DNA of 64,000 nt from Kordiimonas gwangyangensis DSM 19435 = JCM 12864 (GCF_000375545.1 NZ_AQXF01000006.1:1-64000); one strand, 5' to 3'. Positions 49,891-59,401 are shown, counted from the first letter of the stretch. Notes: generated by a model from the sequence alone, not told the origin. Made by a program: numbers and translations.

Positions 49891-51060
49891 ATGTTCACAA
49901 ACTTCTTCTATGAACTCAAAGAAGGAGGCGTCCCTGTCAGCATCAAGGAATACCTGATGCTGATGGAGGCGATGAAAGCCGGCTGCTCCAATTTCAGCGT
50001 GGATGACTTCTATTACCTGTCCCGCTCCGCCTTCGTGAAAGACGAAAAAAACCTCGACAAGTTCGACCGCGTATTTGGAAAGGTCTTTGAAGGCATCGAA
50101 TTTATCGGCGACGATACGGTCGATATTCCCGAGGAATGGCTGAAGAAAATGGCGGAGCTCTATCTCTCCAAGGAAGAGATGGAAAAAATTGAGGCGATGG
50201 GCTCGTGGGACGAGATCATGGAAACCCTCAAGAAACGCCTTGAGGAACAGGAAGGTCGCCACCAGGGCGGCAACAAATGGGTCGGCACCGCGGGCACCAG
50301 TCCCTTTGGCGCCTATGGCTACAATCCTGAAGGTGTGCGCATCGGCCAGAAAGAGGGCCGCCACGGCCGCGCCATCAAGGTGTGGGACAAGCGGGAATAC
50401 AAAAATCTTGATGACACCATTGAGCTGGGTACGCGCAACATCAAGGTAGCGCTCAGGAAACTACGGCAGTTTGCCCGCGAAGGTGAAGCGACAGAGCTTG
50501 ATCTCGATGGCACGATCAAAGCCACTGCACACAACGGCTTCCTCGATATCAAGATGGTGCCAGAGCGCCACAATGCGGTAAAAATCCTGCTGTTTCTTGA
50601 TGTTGGTGGTTCCATGGACCCGCACATCAAGGTGTGTGAGGAACTGTTTTCCGCCGCGCGCAGCGAATTCAAGCACCTTGAATTCTTCTATTTCCACAAC
50701 TGCCTTTATGAGCGTGTATGGAAAGACAATGTGCGGCGCATGAGCGACACCACACCCACCATGGATGTGATGCACACCTTCCCGCATGATTATAAAATCA
50801 TCTTTGTCGGTGACGCGTCCATGAGCCCTTATGAGATCACCTATCCGGGTGGCTCGGTCGAGCATTGGAACGAAGAATCTGGCGAAGTATGGATGCGGCG
50901 CATGACCGACATTTACCAGAAGGCTGTGTGGCTGAACCCCATCCCCGAGAAACACTGGGAATATTCCCACTCCATCCAGATGATGAAGACCTTGATGGAA
51001 GGGCGCATGTTCCCGCTCTCCCTTTCGGGCCTTGAAGACGCGATCAAAGCTTTGCGCTAA
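49891..51060 (+). CDS. VWA-domain protein, CoxE-like partner of MoxR
   Basis: 389 residues. A helical N-terminal region (about 1-120), a Gly-rich linker ('GGNKWVGTAGTSPFGAYGYN') and a VWA domain from about 225. The metal-ion site reads DVGGSMD instead of DxSxS, so one serine of the MIDAS is glycine. The later Asp in 'IIFVGDASMSPYE' is kept. It pairs with the MoxR gene seven bases upstream, a fixed pair in many proteobacteria (the YehL/CoxD-CoxE style). The substrate is unknown. Confidence 0.88.
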   Translation: MFTNFFYELKEGGVPVSIKEYLMLMEAMKAGCSNFSVDDFYYLSRSAFVKDEKNLDKFDRVFGKVFEGIEFIGDDTVDIPEEWLKKMAELYLSKEEMEKIEAMGSWDEIMETLKKRLEEQEGRHQGGNKWVGTAGTSPFGAYGYNPEGVRIGQKEGRHGRAIKVWDKREYKNLDDTIELGTRNIKVALRKLRQFAREGEATELDLDGTIKATAHNGFLDIKMVPERHNAVKILLFLDVGGSMDPHIKVCEELFSAARSEFKHLEFFYFHNCLYERVWKDNVRRMSDTTPTMDVMHTFPHDYKIIFVGDASMSPYEITYPGGSVEHWNEESGEVWMRRMTDIYQKAVWLNPIPEKHWEYSHSIQMMKTLMEGRMFPLSLSGLEDAIKALR

Positions 51061-51061
51061 T

Positions 51062-51089
51062 AAAAAAGGGGCCGAAGCCGGCCCCTTTT
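51062..51089. terminator. Bidirectional terminator
   Basis: AAAAGGGGCC-gaagcc-GGCCCCTTTT between two convergent genes, with T runs on both strands. Confidence 0.88.
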
Positions 51090-51111
51090 CCCTACCCAAT
51101 CATTGATATTT

Positions 51112-51597
51112 CTATTCCGCATCCAAAATCTGGATGCTGGCTGTCACCGGGCCACGGTTGCTTGCAATCTCGCGGCTCGTCACCGATGCCTGACGCTCAA
51201 GCGCCGCGGCTTCCTGTGCCGAACCTGCAATCGCATAGTTGAGCTGAAGCGCAAAGCTGAGCTCCTGCCCACGATAGGCTGCTGGAAGTGCCGGGAAATC
51301 GGCGCGCTGCAGTACACGTTTTGCCGCCGCATTGATGTGCCAGCTATCGGCTTTCACCATTTTCTCGGATGCAACAACGTTGCCGTCCCGGTCAACCGTG
51401 ACGTGGATGCGTGTCATCCCTTCTTCACCGCGCTTGAGCGCCATCGTCGGGTAGACCATCACCTCGTCAACCGCCACACCGGCGGATTTGGCCCATGCGT
51501 TGAGGCCGTCGTCCTGACCCGCATTTGCCGGTGCCGCCATTGCCAATGCACCAAAGGTTGCCGCCACTGCCGCAGACTTGATGAATCCATATTTCAT
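51112..51597 (-). CDS. Secreted TonB-C-domain protein
   Basis: 161 residues from the ATG at 51597, with AGGAG seven bases upstream. The longer frame to 51699 has no such site. A cleavable signal peptide (about 1-26, 'ALAMAAPANA') is followed by a TonB C-terminal-like domain ('YPTMALKRGEEGMTRIHVTVDRDGN', 'AAKRVLQRADFPALP'). There is no membrane anchor or Pro-rich spacer as in true TonB, so it is probably a free periplasmic protein rather than an energy transducer. Confidence 0.8.
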   Translation of the reverse strand: MKYGFIKSAAVAATFGALAMAAPANAGQDDGLNAWAKSAGVAVDEVMVYPTMALKRGEEGMTRIHVTVDRDGNVVASEKMVKADSWHINAAAKRVLQRADFPALPAAYRGQELSFALQLNYAIAGSAQEAAALERQASVTSREIASNRGPVTASIQILDAE

Positions 51598-51931
51598 GAA
51601 AGTTCTCCTCGCTAGATTGTGTCGTGTTTCGTTTATGTTTTTAGCCGCGACGTTTTGCCGCTGACATTTATTACATGGTGAAAGACGCGAGGATTTCACC
51701 CCCTATTCGGCAAAATGAACGAAATATGCGCTCTGTCGATAAACCGATAAGTCTAAAGTTTATCAGCTATTTACCGAAGGTTAGAACCGTATTCCATTAC
51801 TCCTCTTGCACAAATTCGGCTGACTGACTCTAAAGCGTCAAATTCACCTTTTATTGAGAAGCGTTTTCTTGCTACAGCTAAAGCGCATACGGCGCCCAAC
51901 ACCAACCGTTAATGCACATAGGGGACTATAA
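51598..51931. other. Divergent promoter region, TonB-C gene and alkaline phosphatase
   Basis: 334 bases without a credible gene. An imperfectly spaced inverted repeat GATAAAC (51738-51744) / GTTTATC (51758-51764) could be an operator. A Pho-box half-site (CTGTCGAT at 51734) overlaps it, but the second half-site is poor. Confidence 0.5.
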
Positions 51932-53407
51932 ATGACAAAAGGGGTCATTCGCGGCTTCATCCTCGCCGCAATTCTTAGCGCCAGCGGCACCGCCGCCGAC
52001 GATACCATCGGCACGACCGAAAGCTGGCTCAAAGACGGCGAAAACGCCATCGCCGAGCGCGCTGCATACAAGATCAACAACAAGCGTGCCAAAAACGTAA
52101 TTCTGTTTGTTGGTGACGGCATGGGCGTTTCCACGCTGACGGCAGCCCGTATTCTTGAAGGGCAGCTTCGCGGGGAAACAGGCGAGGAAAACTACCTCAG
52201 CTTTGAGAAGTTCCCCAACACCGCCCTCGTGAAAACCTATAATGTAGATGCGCAGGTCGCAGATTCCGCGGGTACGGCATCGGCCCTCAATACCGGCATA
52301 AAAACCCGCATCGGCGTTATCAACACGCCACCGACCCAGCTGCAGAAAACCTGTGCAGATGATACCTTTACGGCCGTAACGCCGCTTGCGTATTACGCTG
52401 AGAAAATCGGCCTCAGCACAGGCATTGTCAGCACCGCTCGCCTGACCCACGCGACGCCGGCTGCGGTATACGCTCACTCGCCCATGCGTGACTGGGAATC
52501 AGACAAGGATGTACCAGCGGAAGCCAAGGAAGCAGGCTGCCGCGATATCGCGCAGCAAATCCTTGACCCCATGATGGGCAACGGTCTTGAGGTTGCCCTT
52601 GGTGGTGGCCGCGCGAACTTCCTGCCGACAGGCACCGGCAAAGGCAAGCGCGAAGACGGTCGCAACATCACTGAGGAATGGGTAGCTAACAACAAAAACG
52701 CTGTTTATGTGGAAAACGCAGCCGACCTCGCCGCTGTTGACCTTTCAAAGACAGACAAGCTCCTCGGCCTGTTCGACAATTCACACATGCAGTTCTCGGC
52801 CAGCCGTAGTGACGAGCAACCTGAGCTCGCCACGATGACGGAAACCGCCATCAACATGCTGAGCAAAAACAAGAACGGCTACTACCTTATGGTGGAAGGT
52901 GGCCGTATTGACCACGGCCACCATGCAGGCAGCGCCTATAACGCGCTCAATGACGCCGTTGCCCTGTCCGCAGCTGTGCGCAAAGCAATGGAAATGGTTG
53001 ACCTTGATGAAACACTCATCCTTGTCACCGCTGACCACAGCCATGTGTTCACGATCGCCGGCTACCCGAAACGCGGCAACCCGATCTTTGGCCTCGTGAC
53101 CGAAGTGCATGAGAGCGAGCACGCGCTTGCAGGCGACCATAAGCCGTACACCACGCTTGGCTACCACAACGGCCCAGGTGCCGTGCCGGGCGAGCGCCCT
53201 GAGTTGACCGATGAGCAAGTTCAGGACCCGAAATTCCTGCAACAGTCCCTTATCCCACGTGGTTCGGAAACCCACGGCGGTGAAGATGTTGCGCTCTTTG
53301 GTATTGGCCCGCGCTCTCATTTCGTGCGCGGCACGATGGAGCAGAATGTGGTCTTCCATATCATGGACAACGCGCTCGACCTTCGCAAACGTGCTGCCAA
53401 GAAATAG
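51932..53407 (+). CDS. Alkaline phosphatase, PhoA-type fold
   Basis: 491 residues with a signal peptide (about 1-21). Metal ligand Asp62 in 'FVGDGMGVSTL'. The nucleophile is Ser112 in DSAGTAS. Further metal and phosphate residues are in 'THATPAAVYAHS', 'EGGRIDHGHH', 'TADHSHVF' and 'HGGEDVALFG'. It hydrolyses phosphate monoesters in the periplasm. The long insertion between 230 and 290 is usual in environmental PhoA-type enzymes. It is monocistronic with its own terminator. Confidence 0.94.
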   Translation: MTKGVIRGFILAAILSASGTAADDTIGTTESWLKDGENAIAERAAYKINNKRAKNVILFVGDGMGVSTLTAARILEGQLRGETGEENYLSFEKFPNTALVKTYNVDAQVADSAGTASALNTGIKTRIGVINTPPTQLQKTCADDTFTAVTPLAYYAEKIGLSTGIVSTARLTHATPAAVYAHSPMRDWESDKDVPAEAKEAGCRDIAQQILDPMMGNGLEVALGGGRANFLPTGTGKGKREDGRNITEEWVANNKNAVYVENAADLAAVDLSKTDKLLGLFDNSHMQFSASRSDEQPELATMTETAINMLSKNKNGYYLMVEGGRIDHGHHAGSAYNALNDAVALSAAVRKAMEMVDLDETLILVTADHSHVFTIAGYPKRGNPIFGLVTEVHESEHALAGDHKPYTTLGYHNGPGAVPGERPELTDEQVQDPKFLQQSLIPRGSETHGGEDVALFGIGPRSHFVRGTMEQNVVFHIMDNALDLRKRAAKK

Positions 53408-53441
53408 CATGGCTTGACGAGCGCCAGACCATCTAAAAATC

Positions 53442-53465
53442 AAGGGGCCGAAAGGCCCCTTTTTC
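53442..53465 (+). terminator. Terminator of the alkaline phosphatase gene
   Basis: Stem AAGGGGCC / GGCCCCTT with a GAAA tetraloop and a T run. Confidence 0.9.
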
Positions 53466-53485
53466 ATTCCGGACTATTGCGGTAA

Positions 53486-53986
53486 CTAGTCGGTGTATTT
53501 CTGGATTGCGTCATTCAGGCTTTGGGTCAGCTTCTCGCCAATCTCGCCACCATTACCGCTCACCCGGCCACGGATGACCGCACGCATGGCATCAAGGTGG
53601 GATTTGATCAGCTCAACCTGACTATCCGAGATCGCATCGCGCTGGTAGGTGAAGCCATAGAGGCTATCGGCGAATACGGTGATCAGCGGGTAGCCGAAGG
53701 TACCGCCCTGCCCCTTCATATCGTGGGCGATGCGGTGAATTTCCTCAAAGCATTCGCGCCGCTTCTCGGGTGTATCCACACAGCGCCCATGCTGTTCCTG
53801 AAGCTTCACAATCAGGCCGGATACCCAATCAGGATAATCCTCAGCCATCTTGGTCAAGGCTTGCTCCGCGGCCTGCAGCGCTTCAGGCGAAATACCGACC
53901 TGCCCAGGTGCGAGGCCTGCGGTTTTTTCCTTGAGCCGGTTCTTGAACCGGTAGAAGCGAACGATGACTGGCTTTTTCTTATCCAC
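53486..53986 (-). CDS. HPt-like protein of a phosphorelay group
   Basis: 166 residues from the GTG at 53986 (GGAG seven bases upstream), overlapping the receiver gene stop by eight bases. The HPt-like helix 'IHRIAHDMKGQGGTFGYPL' puts His88 at the phospho-accepting position. The N-terminal 30 residues are basic. Translational coupling to the receiver protein suggests direct partnership. Confidence 0.75.
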   Translation of the reverse strand: MDKKKPVIVRFYRFKNRLKEKTAGLAPGQVGISPEALQAAEQALTKMAEDYPDWVSGLIVKLQEQHGRCVDTPEKRRECFEEIHRIAHDMKGQGGTFGYPLITVFADSLYGFTYQRDAISDSQVELIKSHLDAMRAVIRGRVSGNGGEIGEKLTQSLNDAIQKYTD

Positions 53987-54530
53987 GGATAATCTCCACA
54001 CCTTCGCTTTTGTCTGTCAGGACACGGCGTTCGGGGCCATCATGCTCGAGCTTCTGGCGCCTGCGATCAGGACCGAAAAAGTCTTTCGTGTGCACAAACT
54101 GGCGTGGTCGCTCGATGATATTGATCAGCTTCTCACCGATATTCTTGATGGTGAACGGCTTGGCCAGCATATCCGTCACGCCCATTTCCCGCGCCTGCAA
54201 AACACGCTCGGGCTCGGTGTAGGACGTGATCATCACAAAGGGCACAAAGCGGTCTGGGCTGTCCTTGTGCCGCCGCACCCAGCGCAGGAACATCATGCCG
54301 TCGATGGGGTGCATATCCCAATTGGAGATGATGATATCAATCTGCTGCACGCCCACTTTCATGGGCTCGTTCTTCACGCGCTGCAGGAAATGAATGGCGT
54401 CGCCGCCATGCTCCACGGCAAATACGTTGCCGACACCCAGAACTTTCAGGGAATTTACAAGCAGAGAGCGGATAAACGGGCTGTCTTCCGCCAAGAGGAT
54501 ATTGACCCGGTCAAAATCATAATCGGTCAT
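53979..54530 (-). CDS. Receiver-domain protein with Asn at the phosphorylation site
   Basis: 183 residues. CheY-like receiver at about 8-130 with the acidic pair Glu15-Asp16, the conserved 'VMITSYTE' Thr/Ser and 'LAKPF' Lys. The phospho-acceptor Asp is Asn70 ('IIISNWDMHPIDG'), a single-base change from GAT to AAT. A basic/acidic C-terminal tail follows. Normal His-Asp transfer is therefore doubtful. It could bind its HPt partner in a fixed state. Confidence 0.82.
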   Translation of the reverse strand: MTDYDFDRVNILLAEDSPFIRSLLVNSLKVLGVGNVFAVEHGGDAIHFLQRVKNEPMKVGVQQIDIIISNWDMHPIDGMMFLRWVRRHKDSPDRFVPFVMITSYTEPERVLQAREMGVTDMLAKPFTIKNIGEKLINIIERPRQFVHTKDFFGPDRRRQKLEHDGPERRVLTDKSEGVEIIRG

Positions 54531-54622
54531 ATAGTCGCCTTACATTACCCCCGCCCCGAAAGCACTAAAAACGCATGCCCCAGTTGGGCTTATAACCTTG
54601 ATATCGTTTGTAACGCCTGTTT

Positions 54623-55009
54623 TCAGTACTGGTCAATCATTTCGGCATCACGAATCTCTTTTAACCGCACGGCGATTGCGTCACTAAGTTGCTGCAAACG
54701 TTCATGAAGCACTTCGAAATGCTGCGCCGCACATTGGCTATTGCCTGCGGCCTTCTCGTCATGCTCGGCGCGCTCGGCGGCTACCGCAAGCCGCCACGCA
54801 CCGATGCCGCGCGCCGCCCCCTTGAGCTTATGGGCACTTCCCTGCCATGCGCTCGCATCTGCCGCTTCAAGGGCCACGAGATACGTTGGCGCACTCTCTT
54901 GAAATATTTGCAGCACCTGCGCTTCAAGGTCTGTATCGCCCCCGGTGAAGCCGCGGAGGTGAGTGGCGTCGAGCACAACACTTTCGTCCCAACCGGTCTC
55001 TTGCCTCAT
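54623..55009 (-). CDS. HPt-domain phosphotransfer protein
   Basis: 128 residues. HPt motif 'GSAHKLKGAARGIGAWRL' with His60 as phospho-acceptor, flanked by amphipathic helices. The start overlaps the stop of the small upstream gene (ATGA). The nearby receiver protein lacks the Asp, so the acceptor for this HPt may lie elsewhere in the genome. Confidence 0.85.
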   Translation of the reverse strand: MRQETGWDESVVLDATHLRGFTGGDTDLEAQVLQIFQESAPTYLVALEAADASAWQGSAHKLKGAARGIGAWRLAVAAERAEHDEKAAGNSQCAAQHFEVLHERLQQLSDAIAVRLKEIRDAEMIDQY

Positions 55010-55272
55010 GGCCGCTTCTCAAGCGCCATGCGACCGGCCTCAGTCAGACGGCAAACAAGCCAATCCGGTTTAATGGGGTTACGGTGCCAAGGTTCACACC
55101 ATCCGTGCGACAGGCATGCCCTGATCGTCTGCTCCTTTATGCGTTGTCCGTCCCGGTCAAAAAGCGGCAGTTTTCCGCCCGGTTCCTTCAACCCACGTTC
55201 AAGATAGCGCTTTTGTGCCGCCGTCAATTTGGCGGCAGGCGCGCTGGTCTGCACTGTTGTGGTATCGGCCAT
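55006..55272 (-). CDS. Small protein with winged-helix-like C-terminus, unknown
   Basis: 88 residues. The first 15 are Ala/Thr-rich. The rest looks like one helix, 'LTAAQKRYLERGL', and a wing-like end, 'WLVCRLTEAGRMALEK', as in small winged-helix domains. It is translationally coupled to the HPt gene. No known family can be claimed. Confidence 0.6.
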   Translation of the reverse strand: MADTTTVQTSAPAAKLTAAQKRYLERGLKEPGGKLPLFDRDGQRIKEQTIRACLSHGWCEPWHRNPIKPDWLVCRLTEAGRMALEKRP

Positions 55273-55438
55273 GAAAGCCCCTCACACCTAGCCCTAAAAC
55301 CTCTCCCCTTTCGCAATGATGCCATAAGTCCGTAACAAAATGCCAGCCGCGATAAGAAAAGTCCCTACCTAGGCATTGACGGATAGGGTCTAATCATAAA
55401 CTGTAACACCTTAACGGGTGAGGAAGTTGAGGGGCAGA

Positions 55439-58261
55439 ATGTCGAAGGCGGAAATGGATTTCCCGGATACCGAAGAGAAACAGGCAAGCGAAGAGCTTGC
55501 GCGCGCCATCGTTCTTGACGACGGCGAGAAAAAAGCCGTTAGCGCCCGCAATACGCGTCGTTTATTGCCTTTTACCCTCGCACTCACGTCCACGCTCCTG
55601 TGGCTCGCTGCGGCAGCCTATTATCTCTATGATGCTGGCGCGGTCACAGAGTTCACATCCAACCCGGCGGCCCTTGTTGGTCTTATCGGCGGCCTCACAA
55701 CACCTGTCGCCGTTTTCTGGCTCGTGGCACTTGCATTCCAGCGTACAGATCCGCTTCTTGAACGCCGCCTTGCCATGGCGCAAAGCCTGCACAAGGCAGT
55801 TGCCCCGGTAGAAGTGGCCGAACAGCGCCTTGCGCAGCTCAACAAGTCTCTCGCCAAGGAACTGCAAAACATTGAGGCCGTTGCCGACCTCGCTGGCGAC
55901 CGGATCGACAATCTGGAAAAACGCTTTCAGGAGCAGATCAGCAATCTCTTCTCCGCGACAGCAGACACCGAAGCCCGCACGTCTTCCATCCGCGATATTC
56001 TGGAACGTGAACGTGGCTCGATGACAGACCTTACCAAGGACATTGAAAACCGCTTCAATGCGCTTGAAACCATTGTCAGCACCATCGCCGCACGGCTTGA
56101 AGGTGCAGGTGAACATGCCGCGACAACAGCAGACAGCGCCAAAACCCGCGTAGACAGCAGCCTTGATGCACTTGCCAGTGCGACCGAGGCCATGGAAGCG
56201 CGCCTCGGCAACGCCAGCAAACATGTTGGCCTCAAGGCAAACGAAGTGCAGGAAATGGTGGTTGACGTTGAACTGCGCCTGCAGTCCGTGACCGACAATG
56301 TCATTTCCGGCATGGACCGTTTCAGAAACGATGTGGAAGGCCTTGAAGGCCGCTCGGCTGAGCTGTCCGAACACATGAAAACGCAGGCGAGCGTGCTTGG
56401 CGAACTGGCACAGCTTGCAGCGCAAGAGTCTGCCAAAATTGAAGAAACACTCAGAAGCCACGTCGGCGAAGTCCGCACGGCGGCGACTGACGCCCTCGAA
56501 CGCACGGACGAGGTTTCAAGCCTGATTGCGGAGCGCACCAAAGCAATGTCCGCGCAGGTATTTGACACCGTGGACCGCGCAAAATCCCTTCTGGATGAAG
56601 CAGGGCAATCGCTTGAGGAACACTGTGCATCAGCGCTATCTACCAGCGAACAGGTGAACAAGCGCACGCTTGAGACCACGGAAGCCACCGGAAAAGCGGT
56701 GCTTGAGCACGCCGAACATGTGGATAAGGTACTGGCTGACGGTCTGACCCGCGCAAAAGATGCACTCGCGGAAACCATGGCTGCTATCAGTGGTCACAGC
56801 GACGAGGCTGTCGCGAAAGCGGAACACGCGGCAGAGCGTACGCTTCAGCATATCCGACAGCTGCGTGCAGGCGTCGAGGAGCAGATTGAAGAACTCACCC
56901 GGGCGGGCGAAACCGGTGCGGCCGGCCTTGAAGCCAGCGCGGACCAGATTGCCGCCAAAGCGTCTGAGCTCTCGGACGCGATGAAACAGGAAGCTGACAC
57001 GCTTCATCAAACAGCTTCCGCCGCAAACGAAGAGCTCTCCACCGTGCGGGAGCAAATGAGTCACCAAAGTGGTGTTCTCGCAGGCGTGCTTAATGAGACA
57101 CGCATGAAACTCGCACAGCTTGAAGAAGACCTGACCGCCCAGCGCGATGCACTCAATAGCGCGTCCAACGAAGCGGCGGAGAAGGTCATCGAAGCCGCTG
57201 AACGTTTCCGCGACCATAGCCGCGAGCTTCAAAACACCGCCTCTCTGGCCCAAGAGGACCTGACAGGCAAGTCCGGCGAGCTTGTGAGCATCATGGAAAA
57301 CATGCGCTCAAGTGGCCAGAGCGCAGCCGCCGAGCTGAGCGGTGCCGCCGATGCCCTTGGCGAGCGCACCAAATCCATGCGCGATGAGCTGCGGGAATCG
57401 CGGGAGGCACTGGGCAGTGCAGCCGACGCCTTCGCCGGTGAACGTGAACGCATCAGCACCGAGACTGAGGGCATCATCAAGAAACTCAATTCCGCGTCTG
57501 ACTCCATGAGCAAAGAGGTGGAGAACTTCGCGCTCGGGTCCATGGAAGCGGCCACACGCCTTGATGCCGCGAGCCAAAGCCTCATGGACCAGACCGAGCG
57601 CGTACAGGGCGACATGAAGCGCGCGGTTGAGGGTACCCGTGAGGAACTTGCAGCCAGCATGGAGGAAATCTCGAGCCGGGCCGAGGAACGCATCACTTTC
57701 CTGCGCGAGGAGATGCAAGCCACGCTCGCCCGCGTGCTGACGGAATATCAGGAGACCGCCGACCAGGCCGAGAAAGAGAGTGCCCTCCTCGCCATGCGTA
57801 TCGGCACCGAGGCCGAGAAGATCGCCCAGCGTGCTTCCCAGTTTATCGACAAGACGGCCGAGATTGAAAAACGTATTGCGTCGGCCACCAAGAATGACTT
57901 TGCGCGCACCAGTGCTCTTCTGATGGAAAGCCTGCAATCGACATCGATCGATATCCATAAAGCGCTGACGCAGGACCTGCCGGATGATGTGTGGGAAGCG
58001 TATCTCTCGGGCGACCGCTCGGTCTTCATGCGCAGGACCGTGAAGATCGCCGACCGTAAGACACGCAAGACAATTGCCGACAAGTTCCAGACAGACGGAG
58101 AGTTCCGCGAGGCCGTTACACGCTATTGCCGTGACTTTGAGGGCATGATGGAACGCGCGATGATGGGCGACCGTGGCAGTGCGCTGTCCGTCACACTCGT
58201 ATCATCTGACATGGGCAAACTTTATATCCTGCTTGGGCAGGCGCTGAAGAAATTCGGCTAA
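55439..58261 (+). CDS. TipN-like membrane-anchored long coiled-coil protein
   Basis: 940 residues from the ATG at 55439 (GAGGGG upstream). A GTG at 55418 is an alternative. Two transmembrane helices lie at about 38-60 and 74-97, then a coiled coil of nearly 700 residues rich in Ala/Glu/Ser. A conserved-looking C-terminal domain ('DVWEAYLSGDRSVFMRRTVKI', 'VTLVSSDMGKLYILLGQAL') closes it. The plan of two N-terminal helices plus a long coiled coil is that of Caulobacter TipN, a cell-pole marker that guides division and flagellum placement. Homology is not proven by a motif I can name. Confidence 0.6.
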   Translation: MSKAEMDFPDTEEKQASEELARAIVLDDGEKKAVSARNTRRLLPFTLALTSTLLWLAAAAYYLYDAGAVTEFTSNPAALVGLIGGLTTPVAVFWLVALAFQRTDPLLERRLAMAQSLHKAVAPVEVAEQRLAQLNKSLAKELQNIEAVADLAGDRIDNLEKRFQEQISNLFSATADTEARTSSIRDILERERGSMTDLTKDIENRFNALETIVSTIAARLEGAGEHAATTADSAKTRVDSSLDALASATEAMEARLGNASKHVGLKANEVQEMVVDVELRLQSVTDNVISGMDRFRNDVEGLEGRSAELSEHMKTQASVLGELAQLAAQESAKIEETLRSHVGEVRTAATDALERTDEVSSLIAERTKAMSAQVFDTVDRAKSLLDEAGQSLEEHCASALSTSEQVNKRTLETTEATGKAVLEHAEHVDKVLADGLTRAKDALAETMAAISGHSDEAVAKAEHAAERTLQHIRQLRAGVEEQIEELTRAGETGAAGLEASADQIAAKASELSDAMKQEADTLHQTASAANEELSTVREQMSHQSGVLAGVLNETRMKLAQLEEDLTAQRDALNSASNEAAEKVIEAAERFRDHSRELQNTASLAQEDLTGKSGELVSIMENMRSSGQSAAAELSGAADALGERTKSMRDELRESREALGSAADAFAGERERISTETEGIIKKLNSASDSMSKEVENFALGSMEAATRLDAASQSLMDQTERVQGDMKRAVEGTREELAASMEEISSRAEERITFLREEMQATLARVLTEYQETADQAEKESALLAMRIGTEAEKIAQRASQFIDKTAEIEKRIASATKNDFARTSALLMESLQSTSIDIHKALTQDLPDDVWEAYLSGDRSVFMRRTVKIADRKTRKTIADKFQTDGEFREAVTRYCRDFEGMMERAMMGDRGSALSVTLVSSDMGKLYILLGQALKKFG

Positions 58262-58327
58262 TACATCATGGTCCATGAACTTCAGGGAAGGGTTCATGGA
58301 TTTCAAAACGGACCAAAGGGGGAAGGT

Positions 58328-59401
58328 ATGCGGCATGTATTCGTCGCCGCCATGGCTGGTGCCATGTGCTTGTCAGGGTGTGCTCAGGAAAAGTCGGAAA
58401 GTGGGCAGTCTGCCCCCACTGACCCTGCGGCAAAGGTTGAATGGCGGCTCACGAGCACCTATCCGTCCACCCTCATCCAGATCGGCACCATGGGTAAACG
58501 GCTGGAGAGTGAGATCAGCAGCATCTCAGGCGGTTCGGTCAACCTCACCTTCTATGAACCCGGCGTGCTGGCCCCACCCTTTGAGACTTTTGACGCTGTC
58601 AGCTACGGCGCTGTGGAGGCGGGCTGGTCGACCTCGGGTTACTGGGCAGGCAAGGACCCCGCACTTCAGCTTTTCTCCAGCGTGCCCTTCGGGCCGTCCG
58701 CACCAGAATATCTGGCATGGTATGATTATGGTGGCGGCAAGGAACTGTTTGAGCAGGTTTATCACAAGCACAATATTCACGGCATCATCTGCGGCATGAG
58801 CCCCCCAGAGGCGTCCGGCTGGTTCAAAAAGGAAATCAAGTCCGTCGATGACCTCAAGGGCCTCAAAATCCGTTTCTTCGGCCTTGGCGGCAAAGTACTT
58901 GAGAAACTTGGTGCAGCGCCGCAGCTTATCGCTGGCGGTGAGATTTATCAGGCGCTTGAACTAGGCACCATTGACGCGACCGAATATGCCATGCCCGCAG
59001 TTGACTACCGCATGGGCTTTTATGAGGTGGCCAAACACTATTATTTCCCAGGCTGGCACCAGCAATCCACTTTCTATGAACTGATGATCAACCTCGATGC
59101 CTGGAACAGCCTGAACGAAACCCAGAAGGTTCAGATTGAGGCCGCCTGCTCCGCCAACGTGCGGTACGGCATTTCCGAAGGCGAAGCGCTACAAGCCGAC
59201 GCGATGATCGCGCTGGAGGAAAAAGGCGTGCAAATCCATACATGGCCGCCCGAAATGCTCGCGGCATACAAAGGCGCGTGGGAAGAAGTAGCTGCGGAAC
59301 TGACGGAGAAGGACCCCGAGTTTGCCCGCGTATGGAATTCCCTGCAAGCGTTCAGGGCGAAATATCGTGGCTGGGCGGACCGCGGCTACCTGAAGGATTA
59401 G
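58328..59401 (+). CDS. TRAP transporter substrate-binding lipoprotein (DctP family)
   Basis: 357 residues from the ATG at 58328 (GGGGGAAGG ahead). Lipoprotein signal with an LSGC box, so it is membrane-tethered rather than free. The family pattern is visible in 'LTSTYPS', 'GWFKKEIKSVDDLKGLKIRFFGLGGKVLEKLGA' and 'EIYQALELGTIDATEY', with the Arg of 'KIRFF' expected to bind the substrate carboxylate. It resembles the 2-oxo-acid-type TRAP receptors (TakP-like), which form dimers. First gene of a P-Q-M operon. Confidence 0.9.
   Translation: MRHVFVAAMAGAMCLSGCAQEKSESGQSAPTDPAAKVEWRLTSTYPSTLIQIGTMGKRLESEISSISGGSVNLTFYEPGVLAPPFETFDAVSYGAVEAGWSTSGYWAGKDPALQLFSSVPFGPSAPEYLAWYDYGGGKELFEQVYHKHNIHGIICGMSPPEASGWFKKEIKSVDDLKGLKIRFFGLGGKVLEKLGAAPQLIAGGEIYQALELGTIDATEYAMPAVDYRMGFYEVAKHYYFPGWHQQSTFYELMINLDAWNSLNETQKVQIEAACSANVRYGISEGEALQADAMIALEEKGVQIHTWPPEMLAAYKGAWEEVAAELTEKDPEFARVWNSLQAFRAKYRGWADRGYLKD

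Noticed and set aside
51734-51755. Pho box upstream of the alkaline phosphatase
   Set aside because: One half-site fits but the second, 11 bp on, is poor; not enough for a call.
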